Assembly (NCBI GenBank): GCA_904063045.1
Contig: CAJFCJ010000029.1
Span: forward strand, 372,001 to 436,000
Length of the DNA stretch: 64,000 nucleotides
Reading direction: 5' to 3'
DNA from: Dimorphilus gyrociliatus
Lineage: Eukaryota > Annelida > Polychaeta > Dinophilidae
The position numbers and the translations under genes were made by a program. Shown here one piece after another: positions 1-12,961 of this stretch; position 1 is the stretch's first letter; each line of letters opens with the position of its first letter. The notes beneath the pieces were generated by a model. It saw only the letters and a program-made list of their open reading frames with translations, was not told the DNA's origin and did no database searches.

Positions 1-3000
1 CGTTAGAGATAAATTGAGAGGTTCGTTGATAGGCGAGTTCGGAAACGTCACTGGTTTGCAGCCACGACGAACTGATATATCCAATGCGTTCTGTTGTTGG
101 ACCATCATTCTATTTTTATCCATTCATCTATATGTAGTCCCTCTACGGAGAAATGCCAGTGCCTAGTGGTCAACTTCCCGCGATGTTGTGTCACGTGATA
201 CGATGTAGGTGGCGAATTTAATGTAGGCCTAAGATGACCATAGGCGCGACAGATGGCGTTCTTGCCAGAGACGTCCCATGAAAAACGCTCCAATAGATGG
301 CGATCAATAAAACAAGTGACGGCAACTAGCCAGGGAAGGTCGTCTAATTATTTATAGATAAAAATGTCTTTCCGTCAATTGTTTAGTGTCTATTTTTGAA
401 TCGTCTTACGTTGACAACGGCGTAAATAAAATTTCTACTTTTTTTTATTATCAGCGACAGTGTATTTTTACACTTACCGATCTGCTATCGGTACATTTAT
501 AGGCCTATATTTTTGTCAATTTGAAAAAGAAAGTGTTTGTTAAGACAGTGAACTTTGGGAAATGTATAGCTTCTTTCAGGCCTTTAACTGATCGACATTC
601 AAAATTAATAGATTTGGAGTAAAATTAGACAATATTACCAATTATTAATATTTCATGTATTTAATATTTTCTAAAGCAAATGAAATCTAAGAGACCTTTA
701 TCAAATATAATCTATAACCTTTTGCATTCCTCTTGTCAGTGCTTCCTTTCTAAATAAACGGCAGTTAAAATTTACGATACGTGGTGCCATCTGGCGTCTA
801 GCAGTTGTAAGCTTTTAGAGAGGAGGAAATGACAAGAAATTAATGGACTAGGCTATTGTACTAGTAGAAGTGTGCGCTTTATGCCAGACAACCCCAGATA
901 ACCCGATAAAAAACCCGGGTATTCTTCTTGGTAGTACAACAATGTGAATTCTTCAATAGTGCCAGCTGTATAGAAAAGACTCATCGTAATGGCTGAATAG
1001 AGAAAAGAGATAGATGGGTCGCGTGGCTATTTGAAAAGGGAAAAAGTGTTCCGCGACATTAAATTACTCAAATGTTAAAAAAAAAAAACATAATGCCTTT
1101 TTTTGCCAGTGTCGAAAAGGGTACATTACAATTCGTACAGGTGCGTCGATTGCTGTGTACGTTTAAGGCATTGGGGGGTTCAGCCAAAAAATTTATTGAC
1201 AATGGAGAAAAAACAGGTTTTTACTGTATTATTGAACATATAATCGCGTCTATGTAGGTATTTCTTCATACAATTTTCCATTTATTTACACGATAGGTAT
1301 AACGAGCGGTAACAGTGAAAAGGATAAAAGAGATGCTTGTAGAATACAATTTTTAAAACTGCGAACAGCTTTTAAAGAGATGAAATTGTTCTATTCTTAG
1401 CGATTTCCTGTTCTTCATTCAGATATTTTTTTTGGACATAAAAAAGGGTTAAATTCAGTCGGAAAAAAAGATAAGCGTGTGCCTGGTGTAGATATAAAAA
1501 ATACAATAAACACATAAGAAATTGCTTAAATAGTCTAATAAAGAATAAAAGGTTACTTTTTTTTTTATTTAACCAGTTTCTTTTCTAAATTTTTTCTTTT
1601 ACTTCTGAGTGCGTAGTTGTATAACGATTATACATGACAGTCTAATACGAGTCTATAGACGACATTAAAGAATTCCTCCAAGGCGATGAAGTAATGCTGC
1701 ACAAAGCGATTATGTAATAAAGCAATAACGCACACAGTATAATTCGAATTTAAACACGTTCGCATGTTTAATGAATAAAGCGTTTTCGACACAAAGTTCT
1801 CTCTCTTATATACGCCACCATTCATCCGTGATCAATGTATATTTATAAAGCTAAAACTATTAATCTATGCGGTATCTTTGATCTAAAAAGAAGCTTTAGC
1901 TGGCAAATACGGCGCTCGATCGTTCCTGACCTTTGATATTTTATTAATATGCATTATTCCCGAGTCCCACGCGCCTGCCCGACACGCGAGAGTTTCTTTT
2001 TCCAAAACGAGCGTTCTATTGCATACTTGAACGAGATTAGGATTGAGTTTTCGAAGAGGAAAGTTTATCTACATCACCCATCTTGCAATTAGACACCGAC
2101 AGAATATTTTTTTGCCAAGTTTTTTTCAAATGTCATCTAGGCGATTTCAATACCCGCATAACTTCGTCTATCTTCAGCTCTCTTTTTTCTTATTTTTCCG
2201 TCTCTGTTTCTTATATACAATTTCTATGTACTTTTAGCCCCATAGGCCTTTTTTCGGTTGAAATCCGAACCCTGTTTCGGACCAGGAACAAAGTTAGATA
2301 TATTGTTCGAGCCTACGGACAACTCCTTTGATGTTAATTGTAGCCCTGTAGGGTGGGTTTAATTGATTGCAAAGGGTCAGTAATGGTCAGTAACGCACGG
2401 CACTTAATGACAAAATGCAAGTGGAACTTGATTGCTTTCTCCGTACTTTTTTATTCATTCCTTCAAATGTGCGCATTGGCCTGAAGAGTAGTCGTGCTGC
2501 GCGCGTGCCCTTCTTTCGTACGTCGCGTGCTTCTTTTGTGAAATGTTTCTCTCTCCGAGTTTACGCTACCTCCGCCCTTAACAAAAAAGGGGGAGAAAAC
2601 CTCGATGGGGGTAAGGTTGGAGACTATAGTGACAGCTTTATTAGACGCATTTTATCGTTTGGACGTCGCAAAGTCGCACACACTAATCGGGTTCCGTCAC
2701 GATATTACAAGAGCATTTTCCCACCAGTGAATGGATAGGAGGAGTAGCTCCCACCTTAATTTAACCTACAACATCCATTTATCAAAGTTTCGTTGAAATA
2801 AAGTCTACCTTTTCTAGATTGCCGCCTTGACAGGGAATGATGAAATATTTGCTTTAGGTGATGATGATCGTATGCAAATAGTCTTTAAGATCTTTAGATT
2901 GTCGTCGAGGTCGGTTAGCCGCTCCACCCAGTAATGGATGGGTATAAATGGGAGAAGGATGAAGAGTGAAAGTTTCATATAAACATATAAGCCGCTTCTA

Positions 3001-3359
3001 ATGTAGAAAATTGCTATGTTCTAAACGTATAGAATGGCACGTTAGGTGTCACATGCCTTCTACTACGGCCTGCGATAATAAACGCGTGTCAACTGTTGAA
3101 GAGATGGGAAGAGAGTCAGTCTATGGAATTTTTCCCATCTAAATTTTTAGAAAGTAAAACGTGGGAAAGAGAATGAATTTGAAAAAGAAAACCGAATTAG
3201 TGGCACGTGCGCAGGCCGCCGGAGAGACGCCAGCGTTTTAGGCGCGACGGGATCTTTAACGAGATAGGTATAGGTGGCGCTTCCATCGATTTCGGCACGA
3301 ACGGGGCGGAGTCAAGCATTAAATAGAAGCGAACTGAACTGAACGGCATTCGTTCGTCG
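1..3359. other. Intergenic DNA upstream of the achaete-scute gene
   Basis: No convincing coding sequence is seen; the open frames here are short and of low quality. The stretch holds two AGATGGCG elements (251-258, 295-302), a GCCATCT...GCGTCTA combination (786-800) and two TAGGCCTA palindromes (224-231, 500-507). Close to the gene there is a CACGTG E-box (3203-3208) and an AGGTGGCGCT element (3272-3281). A TTAAATAG TATA-like string lies shortly before the start codon. Promoter function is inferred from position only. Confidence 0.6.
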
Positions 3360-3869
3360 ATGGCAACGCAAAGCACTTTGTCTGACAAGACCAACGTTAA
3401 AAGAAATCATTTTGAACGAATCGCGATGCGTCTCTCGTCTTTAGATGAACAAGAAATGATGGAAAATGATTCACCATCGCCAAGCAAGGACGAACAGGAC
3501 GACGATGACATGGGCGGAAAAGGTGAAGCGGAACGAAGGAAGAAGGCCGCGCGCTCTGCGTCTATGATCCGAAGAAACGCTCGAGAAAGAAATCGTTTGA
3601 AAAGATTGAATAGTACTTTTGTCGCCCTACAATCGCATTTACCAGATCAAGCCCTGCCAGTTGTAAGCAAAGGAAATAAAGCAATGAGCAAGGTTGATAT
3701 TCTACGCGGTGCTATTCACTATATAAAAGATTTGCAAAGTTTACTGGATGAAAACAATCACTTGACAACATCAGGAACACCAACTTCTTCACATCCCTCC
3801 CTTTTCAATACTGAGGACGTTTTACACGCCCAAACTCTTCAATCAGCCTTCTTCTGGTCGTCAACTTAG
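3360..3869 (+). CDS. ascl: Achaete-scute family bHLH transcription factor
   Basis: A single-exon gene of 169 residues. The basic region and helix 1 lie at about residues 71-94, with the string RRNARERNRLKRLN. A loop follows, and helix 2 is at about 108-130 (KAMSKVDILRGAIHYIKDLQ). The NARERNR basic motif and the MSKV...LRxAxxYIxxLQ helix 2 are typical of achaete-scute/ASCL proteins rather than NeuroD, atonal or Twist. Family members dimerise with E-proteins, bind CANNTG sites and promote neural fate. The N-terminus is acidic and Ser-rich (about 30-55), and a short Ser/Thr tail follows the domain. The start is the first ATG of the frame, after a plausible TATA-like promoter. Family assignment is firm; the paralogue (ASCa or ASCb) cannot be told. 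Confidence 0.9.
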   Translation: MATQSTLSDKTNVKRNHFERIAMRLSSLDEQEMMENDSPSPSKDEQDDDDMGGKGEAERRKKAARSASMIRRNARERNRLKRLNSTFVALQSHLPDQALPVVSKGNKAMSKVDILRGAIHYIKDLQSLLDENNHLTTSGTPTSSHPSLFNTEDVLHAQTLQSAFFWSST

Positions 3870-4915
3870 ATGATGGGAATTTCCTTGGGAATGCAACAGA
3901 TGAAGTAATTCCGCATTGAAATCTCTTCCCCATCTGTCGTCTTCCCACTTCGCCAAATTGTGCCTTAAAAACATTTTATTTTTACATGATTCTCTGCAAT
4001 TTATTAGTTTTTTTAGTAACTATTATGATTTAGTATCAGTGAGAGAATGTCTTTTGATGGAGAGAGAAAAGAAGAAAGCAAAGAAATGGAAAGGGAAGAA
4101 ATCCACGCTGAAATGCGAATTGAAAAAAAAACTATTTTGTAATTATTATATTTCTACTTTTTTACGTTATTTTTTATTTAAAAATAACAATCTGCATCGT
4201 TGGTTATTTTGAATAGATGAAAAATGTTCACTGATCCAAAAGCTAATCGTCGCGTGCTCCCAAAGTACGACCAATGCCTATGTGGGACAGGTGACAGTTA
4301 AATTAGATTCGTCCTGCAAAGATAACATTGGCGAATAGATGTGTAAGACGTGCGAAAAGTAGCGATTTCAATGCAAGTTGACTAAGACGCGTGAGCCGAT
4401 CGCGTGCTTGTAGGACCGCGCATGCGCTCTGGTTACTAAATGCGTATATTCCTTTTTTTCTTTTACCCTTGCCAAAATAAAGCCAGCATACGCGTGTATA
4501 CGTTATTGAATAGAATTTTGAAAATTGTGTAAACATTTCAGAGCCGTTGAAATCGCCTAGGCAACATGTAAATATGCATATGCAATACCGTATATACAAT
4601 ATTTATAAAGGTAAAAAAGGAAATAGAAGTTTTAATACACGCGCTCGGCACGCGACCTTTTTGTTTTATCTTATCTATTTATGACGTTTGTTGGCGATAA
4701 GTCACGAAAAGACGATTGATTCGTACAGGCGGTTCCTTCTTTAAACAAGAGCGAACGTTCTTTAAAGTCGCTAAATTGTGTTTGTTTTAACTATCTACTG
4801 AAATCTGCCGTTTCCTGCATTGGAACGTTTTATAACGCGTTTTCTTTTCACGTCTTCTTGCCGGGTATCTTAACGACTAGGCGAAAAGCGGTGCTTTTTT
4901 TGGACGATCGCGTCA

Positions 4916-4931
4916 GCGCGCGCGCGCGCGC
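4916..4931. repeat. (GC)8 alternating tract
   Basis: Sixteen bases of uninterrupted GC alternation inside AT-rich DNA. Such tracts can adopt Z-DNA. It is notable because long CpG runs are rare in AT-rich spacer. Confidence 0.9.
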
Positions 4932-7900
4932 TTGGGATATACGCATTGGTCGTAAATCATGTGTATGACAGGGAGACTTCAATGCTAGTCACTGACAGTA
5001 ACATTTTCTTTCCTTCTATTTTTATACCTATATTTATCCTTTGAAAATTTTATAAAACTATATATAGTGTGTGCAAGAAGTATACGTTCTTTATGTTATC
5101 GTCTCCCGTTTATGCACGTACTTATATAACAAACAAGCTGATCTTTTCCTTTTCCTTTCAAAATATTATTTTAAGAAGGATAATTTTTGTTGATTCCTTT
5201 ATTCATCTTTTCCATTTGCCTTTCTTTCCATCTTTTTTCCCAATGCCACGCAATGCAAACACTAGGTGAATAAAAAAATTGTATGAAAGTAATCTTTGTC
5301 AGTATTGTCACTCGAACAAACGAATTCTATCTCTAGTCTGCCTAACCTTCCGACTTGAACAGTTCATGAACAGATGTATACTTTTCATTCAATTTTTTAA
5401 TTAGCGTCGAAGAGTCGAGTTTCCTCTGGGCCTATACTTACGATGAATTACACAAACTGTCGCCTGAAGCGACTTTTTCGGAAATGGAATGTAAAAATGT
5501 TACTTTTTATGTATATATATTGTACCAAGGTTTTACATGAGCATAGCCCTCGGTCTCTAATGCATATTTCTTCTCCGCCTCCAACCTTTTTTTTAGTCAG
5601 CTTTTTTCTGCTAATGAAAAAACCGGAAACGATGTCGACGAAGGCGGAGTTGGTCGGATAAAGAGGATTAGGTGGATGTTTTCGAAAAATTACAATCACA
5701 ATGCGAAGGGCGATTAAAAGGAGATTTAGCGGGAGCGAATATAGGATTATATAGGCCTAAAGGGTCGTTGAAGAGCGTGTACGAATGGCCCCAGGGTTAT
5801 CGTTGCCAATTCACGCGCACAGATGCAATCGACATTCAAAATGACAGGGCGTCGAATTTTTTAGACCGTTTCTGAATTGTAGAAGGCGCTAATTCGCTCG
5901 TTAGAATCGCTGCGATATTTCCAACGCCCAACGGGATATTTTTATGGGGGCGTCTTGAGAAACGGGTCGTTTCCTGGACCTCGATTATTCGAAGACGGTC
6001 CGTTAACTTGTCAACTCCGTGGGGATATTAATTAATAAAATAATTAAAACATTTTACTGAAGGAAGCTCATAGCGGGGTCTGTTTTCCCTACTCTTTTTT
6101 CTAATGTCTCCGGCATTTAAATTGCTCCCACCTTTTTTATAATAACAGTAATAATAATAATTTTTATCGTCGTCAGGTACCATTTTTATATAAATTTACG
6201 AGCTCGATTCGCTTCTGCGCTGCAAGCGACATTCCATCATTCTCATTTATCATTCTCTAAAACGTCGGATTTCTTGCCTCGATCAAATAAAATTCCGGAA
6301 GACGAAAATTTGTAGATTGAATTTCATTTACAGTTCGTTCTCACGACGTACTTATTTGTTTTCATTAAATACTGAATCCTTATAATTAAAGACGGTGGGG
6401 CCAGGTGATCGTTTGACCGGCTTACTGAACTTTTAGTTTTTGCTCCTTTTCCTTTTCTCTTTCATCAGCCTTCTTTTTACCACTCGTCTATTCAAAACAT
6501 CTATAACCGGTTTTAGTTCAATAAACTTTCGAGATGCGCTTGTAATACAAGTCTTTTATGTTCTATAAGTTACGTAATTGGCCACTGCAGTGTAGAGGCT
6601 TAAAGCCCTATTTGTTGCGTAAGTTTGTACTTTGAAGAGGATCTTTTGATAGGACTAAACAACTATTCCAATAGAGGTCGCAGTAGAGGAAAAGAAGACC
6701 GATGGGTAAGAAAAAAAGTTTATTAATAAATGAAGCTATGAATAATGGTGACAGCTAGACGTTGACAATTATTACTTCAGTATAGCAGAAAAATGAACAT
6801 ATTTAAATAACATTACGCAGTGGGGCTTATTGACTGCCCTTTTTACTATATGTGACATATAACTTATTATCCATTTCTTTATATCTTCTTATTAAAAAGA
6901 AAGAAGATTAATATTAAAATAATTTGAAAGGAGGAGGATGAACTATACATAAAAAACGAGTTTTTTGGCCAATTCATTTAACACTGTCGAATAGAGAAAA
7001 GAGAAGAGAAGAAAGAAGAGAAAAGAGAAGTGGATAAATAGGTGAAAAAATCAATTATTTATATAGAGCATTCACATAAAATCTCCAACCACATATTCAA
7101 TTTTTCCTTCTTTAATTAGTTGGAAGTTTACCGTTAACTTTTCAAGATTATTTATTTGTGTACAATGGGGCGCGTGCAATTAAGCCGACTTGTCATTTTT
7201 ATTGTTCAATAGATATTTACAAGTACTTAAGCTTATAGGGCTAACGGATGGGAGTTATTAAATTTCCCTTGTATTCATTCAAAGTTTTTACAAAGAAAAA
7301 CATAAAAGGGATTGGACACCTTGCCGCGTATTATACTATACTGTAATTACGTTTAGCAGAGTGCCATATAGTACTTTTATAACCTTATATCACGGTCATA
7401 CACTTGACGAGTGCCGCCAGTACGTGAAAAGAGCTTCGGTCTGATAAAGTTTTTCTATAATGGTAAAAGTAACCGCCTCATTGTTATGAATATTTATTTT
7501 TAAATAATAAGCACTTTTCACAATTCTACAGCTTGAATGTATAATACTCCTTCCAATTTCAAGGACTTCATAGAAATCTGTTCGAAATGATTCTTGACAA
7601 TTAATTTATTAATTTTGTCAACCAACTTGACCTAGATTTAAGGGTTACCACGTTCAAAAATATTTTTGAACAGAAGAGTAAATAAAAGTCATCCTTTATC
7701 AGTACCAAGGCAGTTATATTCAATTTTACAGACTTAAAGATATCGAGAAAGCCCTAGACAAATAACACTTTCTTAAAACCTGCCAAATTGCTACTTTTAC
7801 GTCTTTAATTAACGATCAAATCAGTTGCCGATAAATCGAACGACAATTGTTATTAGCGTGACAATTAAACTGAAAACAGAGTATTTCTCTTGACAGTGTA

Positions 7901-10358
7901 TTTAAACAATAACCACTCCCATTTCCTTATTTTTAATAATTGCTTAAAATTCTTGATAAGCTGATAAATATCGCAACAAGAGAGTTTTCTCTCTCTCTTT
8001 TTCTCTCTCTCCTTACTCTTTTCCTTTCTGCCCTTCTTCCTCTTCAACGAGTGACACCTGGCGGATATTTGCTCTTACATAAATATTCAAAATTTTCTTT
8101 TTTTAACTGTTTACACCAAAAACTAGGTACTTAATACGATCTTCTTATCCATTTACAATAAACAAAGCCAATATCTCTTTTGCTATAAAAATAAACATAC
8201 TTTGATACTAGAGCTACTTCAGTGTTTCCCAAGAATAAACGGAATTACGTCACCACTTAGGAAGTAAAGAAGTGGGGAGGGAAATACGCAAATTAGGAGT
8301 TGTTACTGAGATTTCAAGTGAAGTAGGTATTCGAAGCTATTCAAGTTAGAGATGAGTGCTTCAAGAATTCCTGCATAACGAAGTCAACGGAAAAATGCTA
8401 TCTTAAATGTTTTATGACTCGAAGAGACCATTTAACAATTTTATAGATGACTTATAGTCGTATAGTGCATATCTATATCTCTGTATTATCTATCTTTATA
8501 TACAGTATGTTTATATTTATATATAGAAAGTTCATTACTTAAGAAAACATGTAAAATTAATATAAATAGTTATATCTGATTCATTAATAATAATTAAGCA
8601 AAACGCTGTATATACTCCCTGAAGTAATAAGGTAAATGTAACTCTAGGGGAGGAAACCTTAGGTTGTTTCTTTATATGCTTCGCCGCAGGTTTCTTTATA
8701 TAGCTTTCCTTTTCAAGATTCTGGGTAGAGACAATTAAGCCTATCTAACCTCTATCTTTAAAGCGTCAACCTTTGAACAGGCGTTGCGTTCACGGATTAT
8801 TTATTTTTGAAATATATATTTTCGTTTATTCTATAAGCCTAAGAATATAACAAACACGATATCCAAATTGCTACATCTTCTAAAAGTATAAATTATTCTT
8901 ACTTAAAGGTCAAGGCTAAGAAATGGTGTAAAGTTAAACAATTTATGTTTTTGCATGTTGACCTATGGTGAAAAATACTAAAAGTAAAATAACTTGTTAA
9001 AAAAATAATGGTAGGAAGAAAGAGAAACCGACTGCCTATTATCGAGAAAATTTTGAATTGATCGCAACACGCACATCTCCTTTCAAAAAGACGCACTTCA
9101 ATTAGAATTGAGAAAATAATAGGACCTTTACTATTAAACGATATCGTTTTCGTGAAATTTCTATTGTAAAATTAGCTTTGTTAATATACTATGGACGTGT
9201 ATATATAAGAAACACTTCACTAACGTCCTTTTTGTTATATATTCGGTATAGGCTTGTATTGTTTTATTGTCAAGTCGTATCTAACTCCTTAAATAAGATA
9301 AGATTTAGACAAAGAAAGTAAGAAATGAGGGTGACAGAGTGAAACATGTTTGCTGCTACTTTATTCCTAATTGCTATAAACTATTATAAATTTTTGGATC
9401 TAGTGATTTTTTGCCTACTTTATCGTTTCTTTACTTAAAAGCGTCACAGCTCTTTCCTTACTCTCATTCTTCCCAAGGCTATTTGGCTAGTTATTGGATT
9501 CCCAAATCCAATAGCTTTTATTAGATACCGTCTAGTTGTCCAACTTGATCATCTTACACTTTTCGCATAATAAATATCAACAATATTTAGAGGGGCCTAT
9601 AGACTTATCACGTAAAATAGTTGATTTGAACTCTACGAGCCTAATTTTTTCAATTGAATCGTCTATTTTTAGTCGAGAGAAATAAATTTGTAAGCGAAAA
9701 TCGAGAGTTAACAGACAGACGAAAGCTCTATGCCCTTAAGTGCAAAATGAAGGAAATAGCTGAAAGTCTCACAAGAGAATGGCGAAATCATCAGGAAACT
9801 ACAAATAGCCACTCGTCCGTCTAAGTAATAAAATACGTTTTAGAAGGGCAAATTGCACAGAAAGAGAAAGAAAGAGGAGAATTTTCCAGGAAGAAAGAAA
9901 TTGAACCTGACGTCTTGAAGAGAATTAAGTCGTATAAAAAGAAAATTACCTTTGGAATACAAAAAAATAAATCGCAATAGAGTTTGCACTAAGTAAATAG
10001 CAGATGTTTGAGGATACAGAAATATACTATTGAAATGAAAATGATGCATGCATTGAGATTAGCGAATTTACACCTTTTAATTAATTATTTTGCTAAGTAA
10101 TGCTTTGGTGACCATTGCCATCTGCTTATTTAAAACTTTAATAAGTTTATACTAGGAATTTAATTTTATAGCGAAGTCGATTAACTTTGGCATACACGAA
10201 TTCGTTGTAATAAAAGACGCTACTATTATAGATCGAATTGAATATTCCGCAATAATATTTTTTTGAACCGGATATTTGATCGTTCAGAATGAACGGGCGC
10301 GTCAACGGAAATTAAAGGTTGTTTTGTTGAATAAGATCCCTTGAAGAAAATACTAGCC

Positions 10359-10370
10359 TTTGGCGCCAAA
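10359..10370. promoter_or_regulatory. Perfect E2F-type palindrome
   Basis: The 12-base palindrome TTTGGCGCCAAA matches the E2F/DP consensus TTTSSCGC in both orientations. An AGATGGCG element begins 24 bases downstream (10394). No gene starts nearby, so its target is unknown. Confidence 0.5.
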
Positions 10371-11151
10371 AAATTAGAGAAATATCAGACGTCAGATGGC
10401 GCCAATTTTCTGGTCGATGAGAAATAAATGATTAAATCGGAAGCATTAGTATGTTCATTTTTCAATTTGAGTAAACAATAGGAGTATATTGCAATTTTTT
10501 TTACGTCAGCTTTTTTCTATAAAAGGGTTATTATAATTGCTTATTATATGTTAAAAATAAAATTCTGAAAACTCAATATCAAAACTAAATCAATCCAGTT
10601 TACGGAGCGGGCGTAGATAGCTTGGAAAATGATTGTGCAATGTGATAAATTGACTTGGAAAGAATTTTATTTACTTTCTTTCCTATTTCGCACTGATTTA
10701 ACTTATTATCCATCCAATTTGTGAGTGTAAGGCGGACCTTACTAACTATATCCTTTGCAGTATAGTTTCCTAAGTAATTAGTAAAGTAGGTTAGACTAGA
10801 CGATTTGATTCCTATGAGTCTTCCAAATATGCTAAGATAAATAGAGGAATGGCTTGATAAGAAGAAGGAAAAGAATGAAGAAATAAGAAATTGGATACGT
10901 TGATAGTTTTCCCTGAGCAAAACTCGAAATTCATTGTTTGCTCGACCAGAAAAAAAAAGCTTTATATATTCTTTAAGTAAGTGATACTCCTGAATCTTCT
11001 TTAATAAGAAGAGAATGCTTTTAATATATAGCCCATACGAAAATAAGTATACTTAACTATATTATCAATCTCGCAATTAACAAATAGATACCTTTAATAT
11101 GTATCTTTTGTAAAAAATAAGTATACATTATACTCCGTCTCTCTCTCTTCC

Positions 11152-11178
11152 TATATATATATATATATATATATATAA
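11152..11178. repeat. (TA)n microsatellite
   Basis: Simple TA dinucleotide run, followed by a second shorter one around 11187-11198. Confidence 0.85.
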
Positions 11179-12588
11179 ATACTAATATATATATATATTA
11201 ATATTTATAGCTATAGAGTGTAGTAGTAGAGTTTTATTAATTGATTATCTGGAAAATTTTGTTGCTGCTGTATTCGCATGATATTTTTGTTGGTATACTT
11301 AATCTTCATGGGAATATTTCCTAATAGGAATAAGAATAGCAATCTTTTCTATATTATGAATATAAAAATAATAAATGTGACTTATACATTTAATAAAATG
11401 AAATTGACGAGTTTTTTTAGAAAAGAAGACAGACTTATTAAGAATAGACAACATCTATATAATTGATTAATAAATAATTTATCCCTGAGTTTATAATTGT
11501 TTACTGGGATCAGAATTTTTATTACAAAATATGTTTATAGCTTTAGAATTAATTTTCGAATCAATTTTATACTCTAAACTTGATTTGAGAAATATCAAGG
11601 GACTTCTACTTCCAGTTCTTTTTATACGGAGGCACTAAAATTAACAATAAGATCTTTAATCGTATTTACTATAGATTGTTGAAAGAAATTTCATTGCTGA
11701 CTATAATAATCAATTCCAATTGCTAGTTAGTTTATTTTAAAGTCTTTTTGTGACGCAGTCGATTAAACGCTAGATGCTCATCTGAATACCTTAAATTGGT
11801 CAGTGGAGATTTACTCAATTTCTTTACAAAATAAAGAAAGATGAATATGTAGTTCCGAATCAATTGAGTTAATTTTTTTATGTATCTATTGAGCTTCTAA
11901 AGATTTACTTGTCCCCATTTTATCTCGTCATTTGGTTACTTTTAGTCTAGCTTGACAGAAATTAAAAACAGAAAGCTTTTCTATATTCAATTAATTAGTT
12001 ACGTTTAATCTTTACTCACAAGAATAATAAAACCGCTCTTTTTTCATTTATTTTCTTGCTTATGAAATATTCTGGTTTAATTTCTAACCAACGTTTGATA
12101 TTTTTTCTCCAGCATTTAGGCCGATTTCTTGTCAAGAAAACCTGCAAAAAATTTCTTTTTACCCGTAACTAATTTCCCTTCCATTAAGGAGTAATACTAC
12201 CTTTTCTAAGGGATTGTAAAAGCTAAATAGCAGGCTGATATCGATAGAATATAAAAGTTCATTAGGATCAACAGCTAACTGTAAGGAATAGTTTCTTTGC
12301 ACGCTGTGATCCATGATTAGAAAGCCTTAGTTTGCCAGTAGCCTTTAGACTACTACTAAATCATTTTAAATTGTAATATCAAAATGATTTAAAGGACGCT
12401 TTTGTCAAAATAAAGATATCTAAATTTACCCAAAAAAAAAAAATAAATTGATTTTGAAGAGGTCGAATACTTAAAAGTGTCTAGAAAGCTAATTGATTAA
12501 TTCTGTATATAGGAAGTACGGTTGGTCTGTTGCAACGCTAAACCATATAGTGAAAAGTTGTTAAATCCATTAAAGAAAAACTTCCTTT

Positions 12589-12614
12589 CCCTCTCTCTCT
12601 CTCTCTCTCTCTTT
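12589..12614. repeat. (CT)n microsatellite
   Basis: Uninterrupted CT dinucleotide run in the spacer downstream (3' side) of the TARP gene. Confidence 0.85.
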
Positions 12615-12961
12615 TGTTACTTTTTCATGAATATCTTGACTTTTCATGAAACTACACTCTTGGTAGAAGAAATCTATGTAATTGTTAAATCTTAATAGAC
12701 TTAATTTTCTTTTGATTGATATTCAGGATGCGGCCGAGTGACTTCCCTATCAATCACTGAATAAATTTTCTCATATCAACTCCATACCTTCAATGCTTTT
12801 TCGTGTTTGATCTATTTAATTAAGAATTATCATAAATTTATAACAAAAAAGCCATGTGCAATAAGCCATGTAGTAACGAAAAAGATTTACGACTTTTTAA
12901 AGCTCAGAGGCATATAACGCCTGCAAGAACGCTGCAGGCTCTTTGCATATAATATAATTTC

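Larger units (their letters stand above)
3870..12961. other. Long AT-rich intergenic stretch
   Basis: About 9 kb without a recognisable gene on either strand. Open frames are short, low-complexity and lack domain-like sequence or paired splice signals. It holds a GC alternation (4916-4931), a TAGGCCTA site (5752-5759), a TC tract near 7985-8015 and an E2F-type palindrome (10359-10370) close to an AGATGGCG element (10394-10401). It also has a (TA)n tract near 11152-11178 and a (CT)n tract near 12589-12614. It may carry distal regulatory DNA for achaete-scute, which is inference. Confidence 0.55.

Noticed and set aside
2415-2738. 107-codon frame upstream of achaete-scute
   Set aside because: Arg/Ser/Phe-rich random-looking translation without motif; the region is better read as upstream regulatory DNA.
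4303-4599. 98-codon minus-strand frame beyond the achaete-scute gene
   Set aside because: Composition follows the local AT-rich DNA and no domain, signal peptide or splice partner is seen.
5672-5875. 67-codon frame (VFEKLQSQCEGRLKG...) that looks somewhat protein-like
   Set aside because: It has no ATG, no family resemblance and no splice partners; short frames of this size occur by chance in the GC-richer patch.
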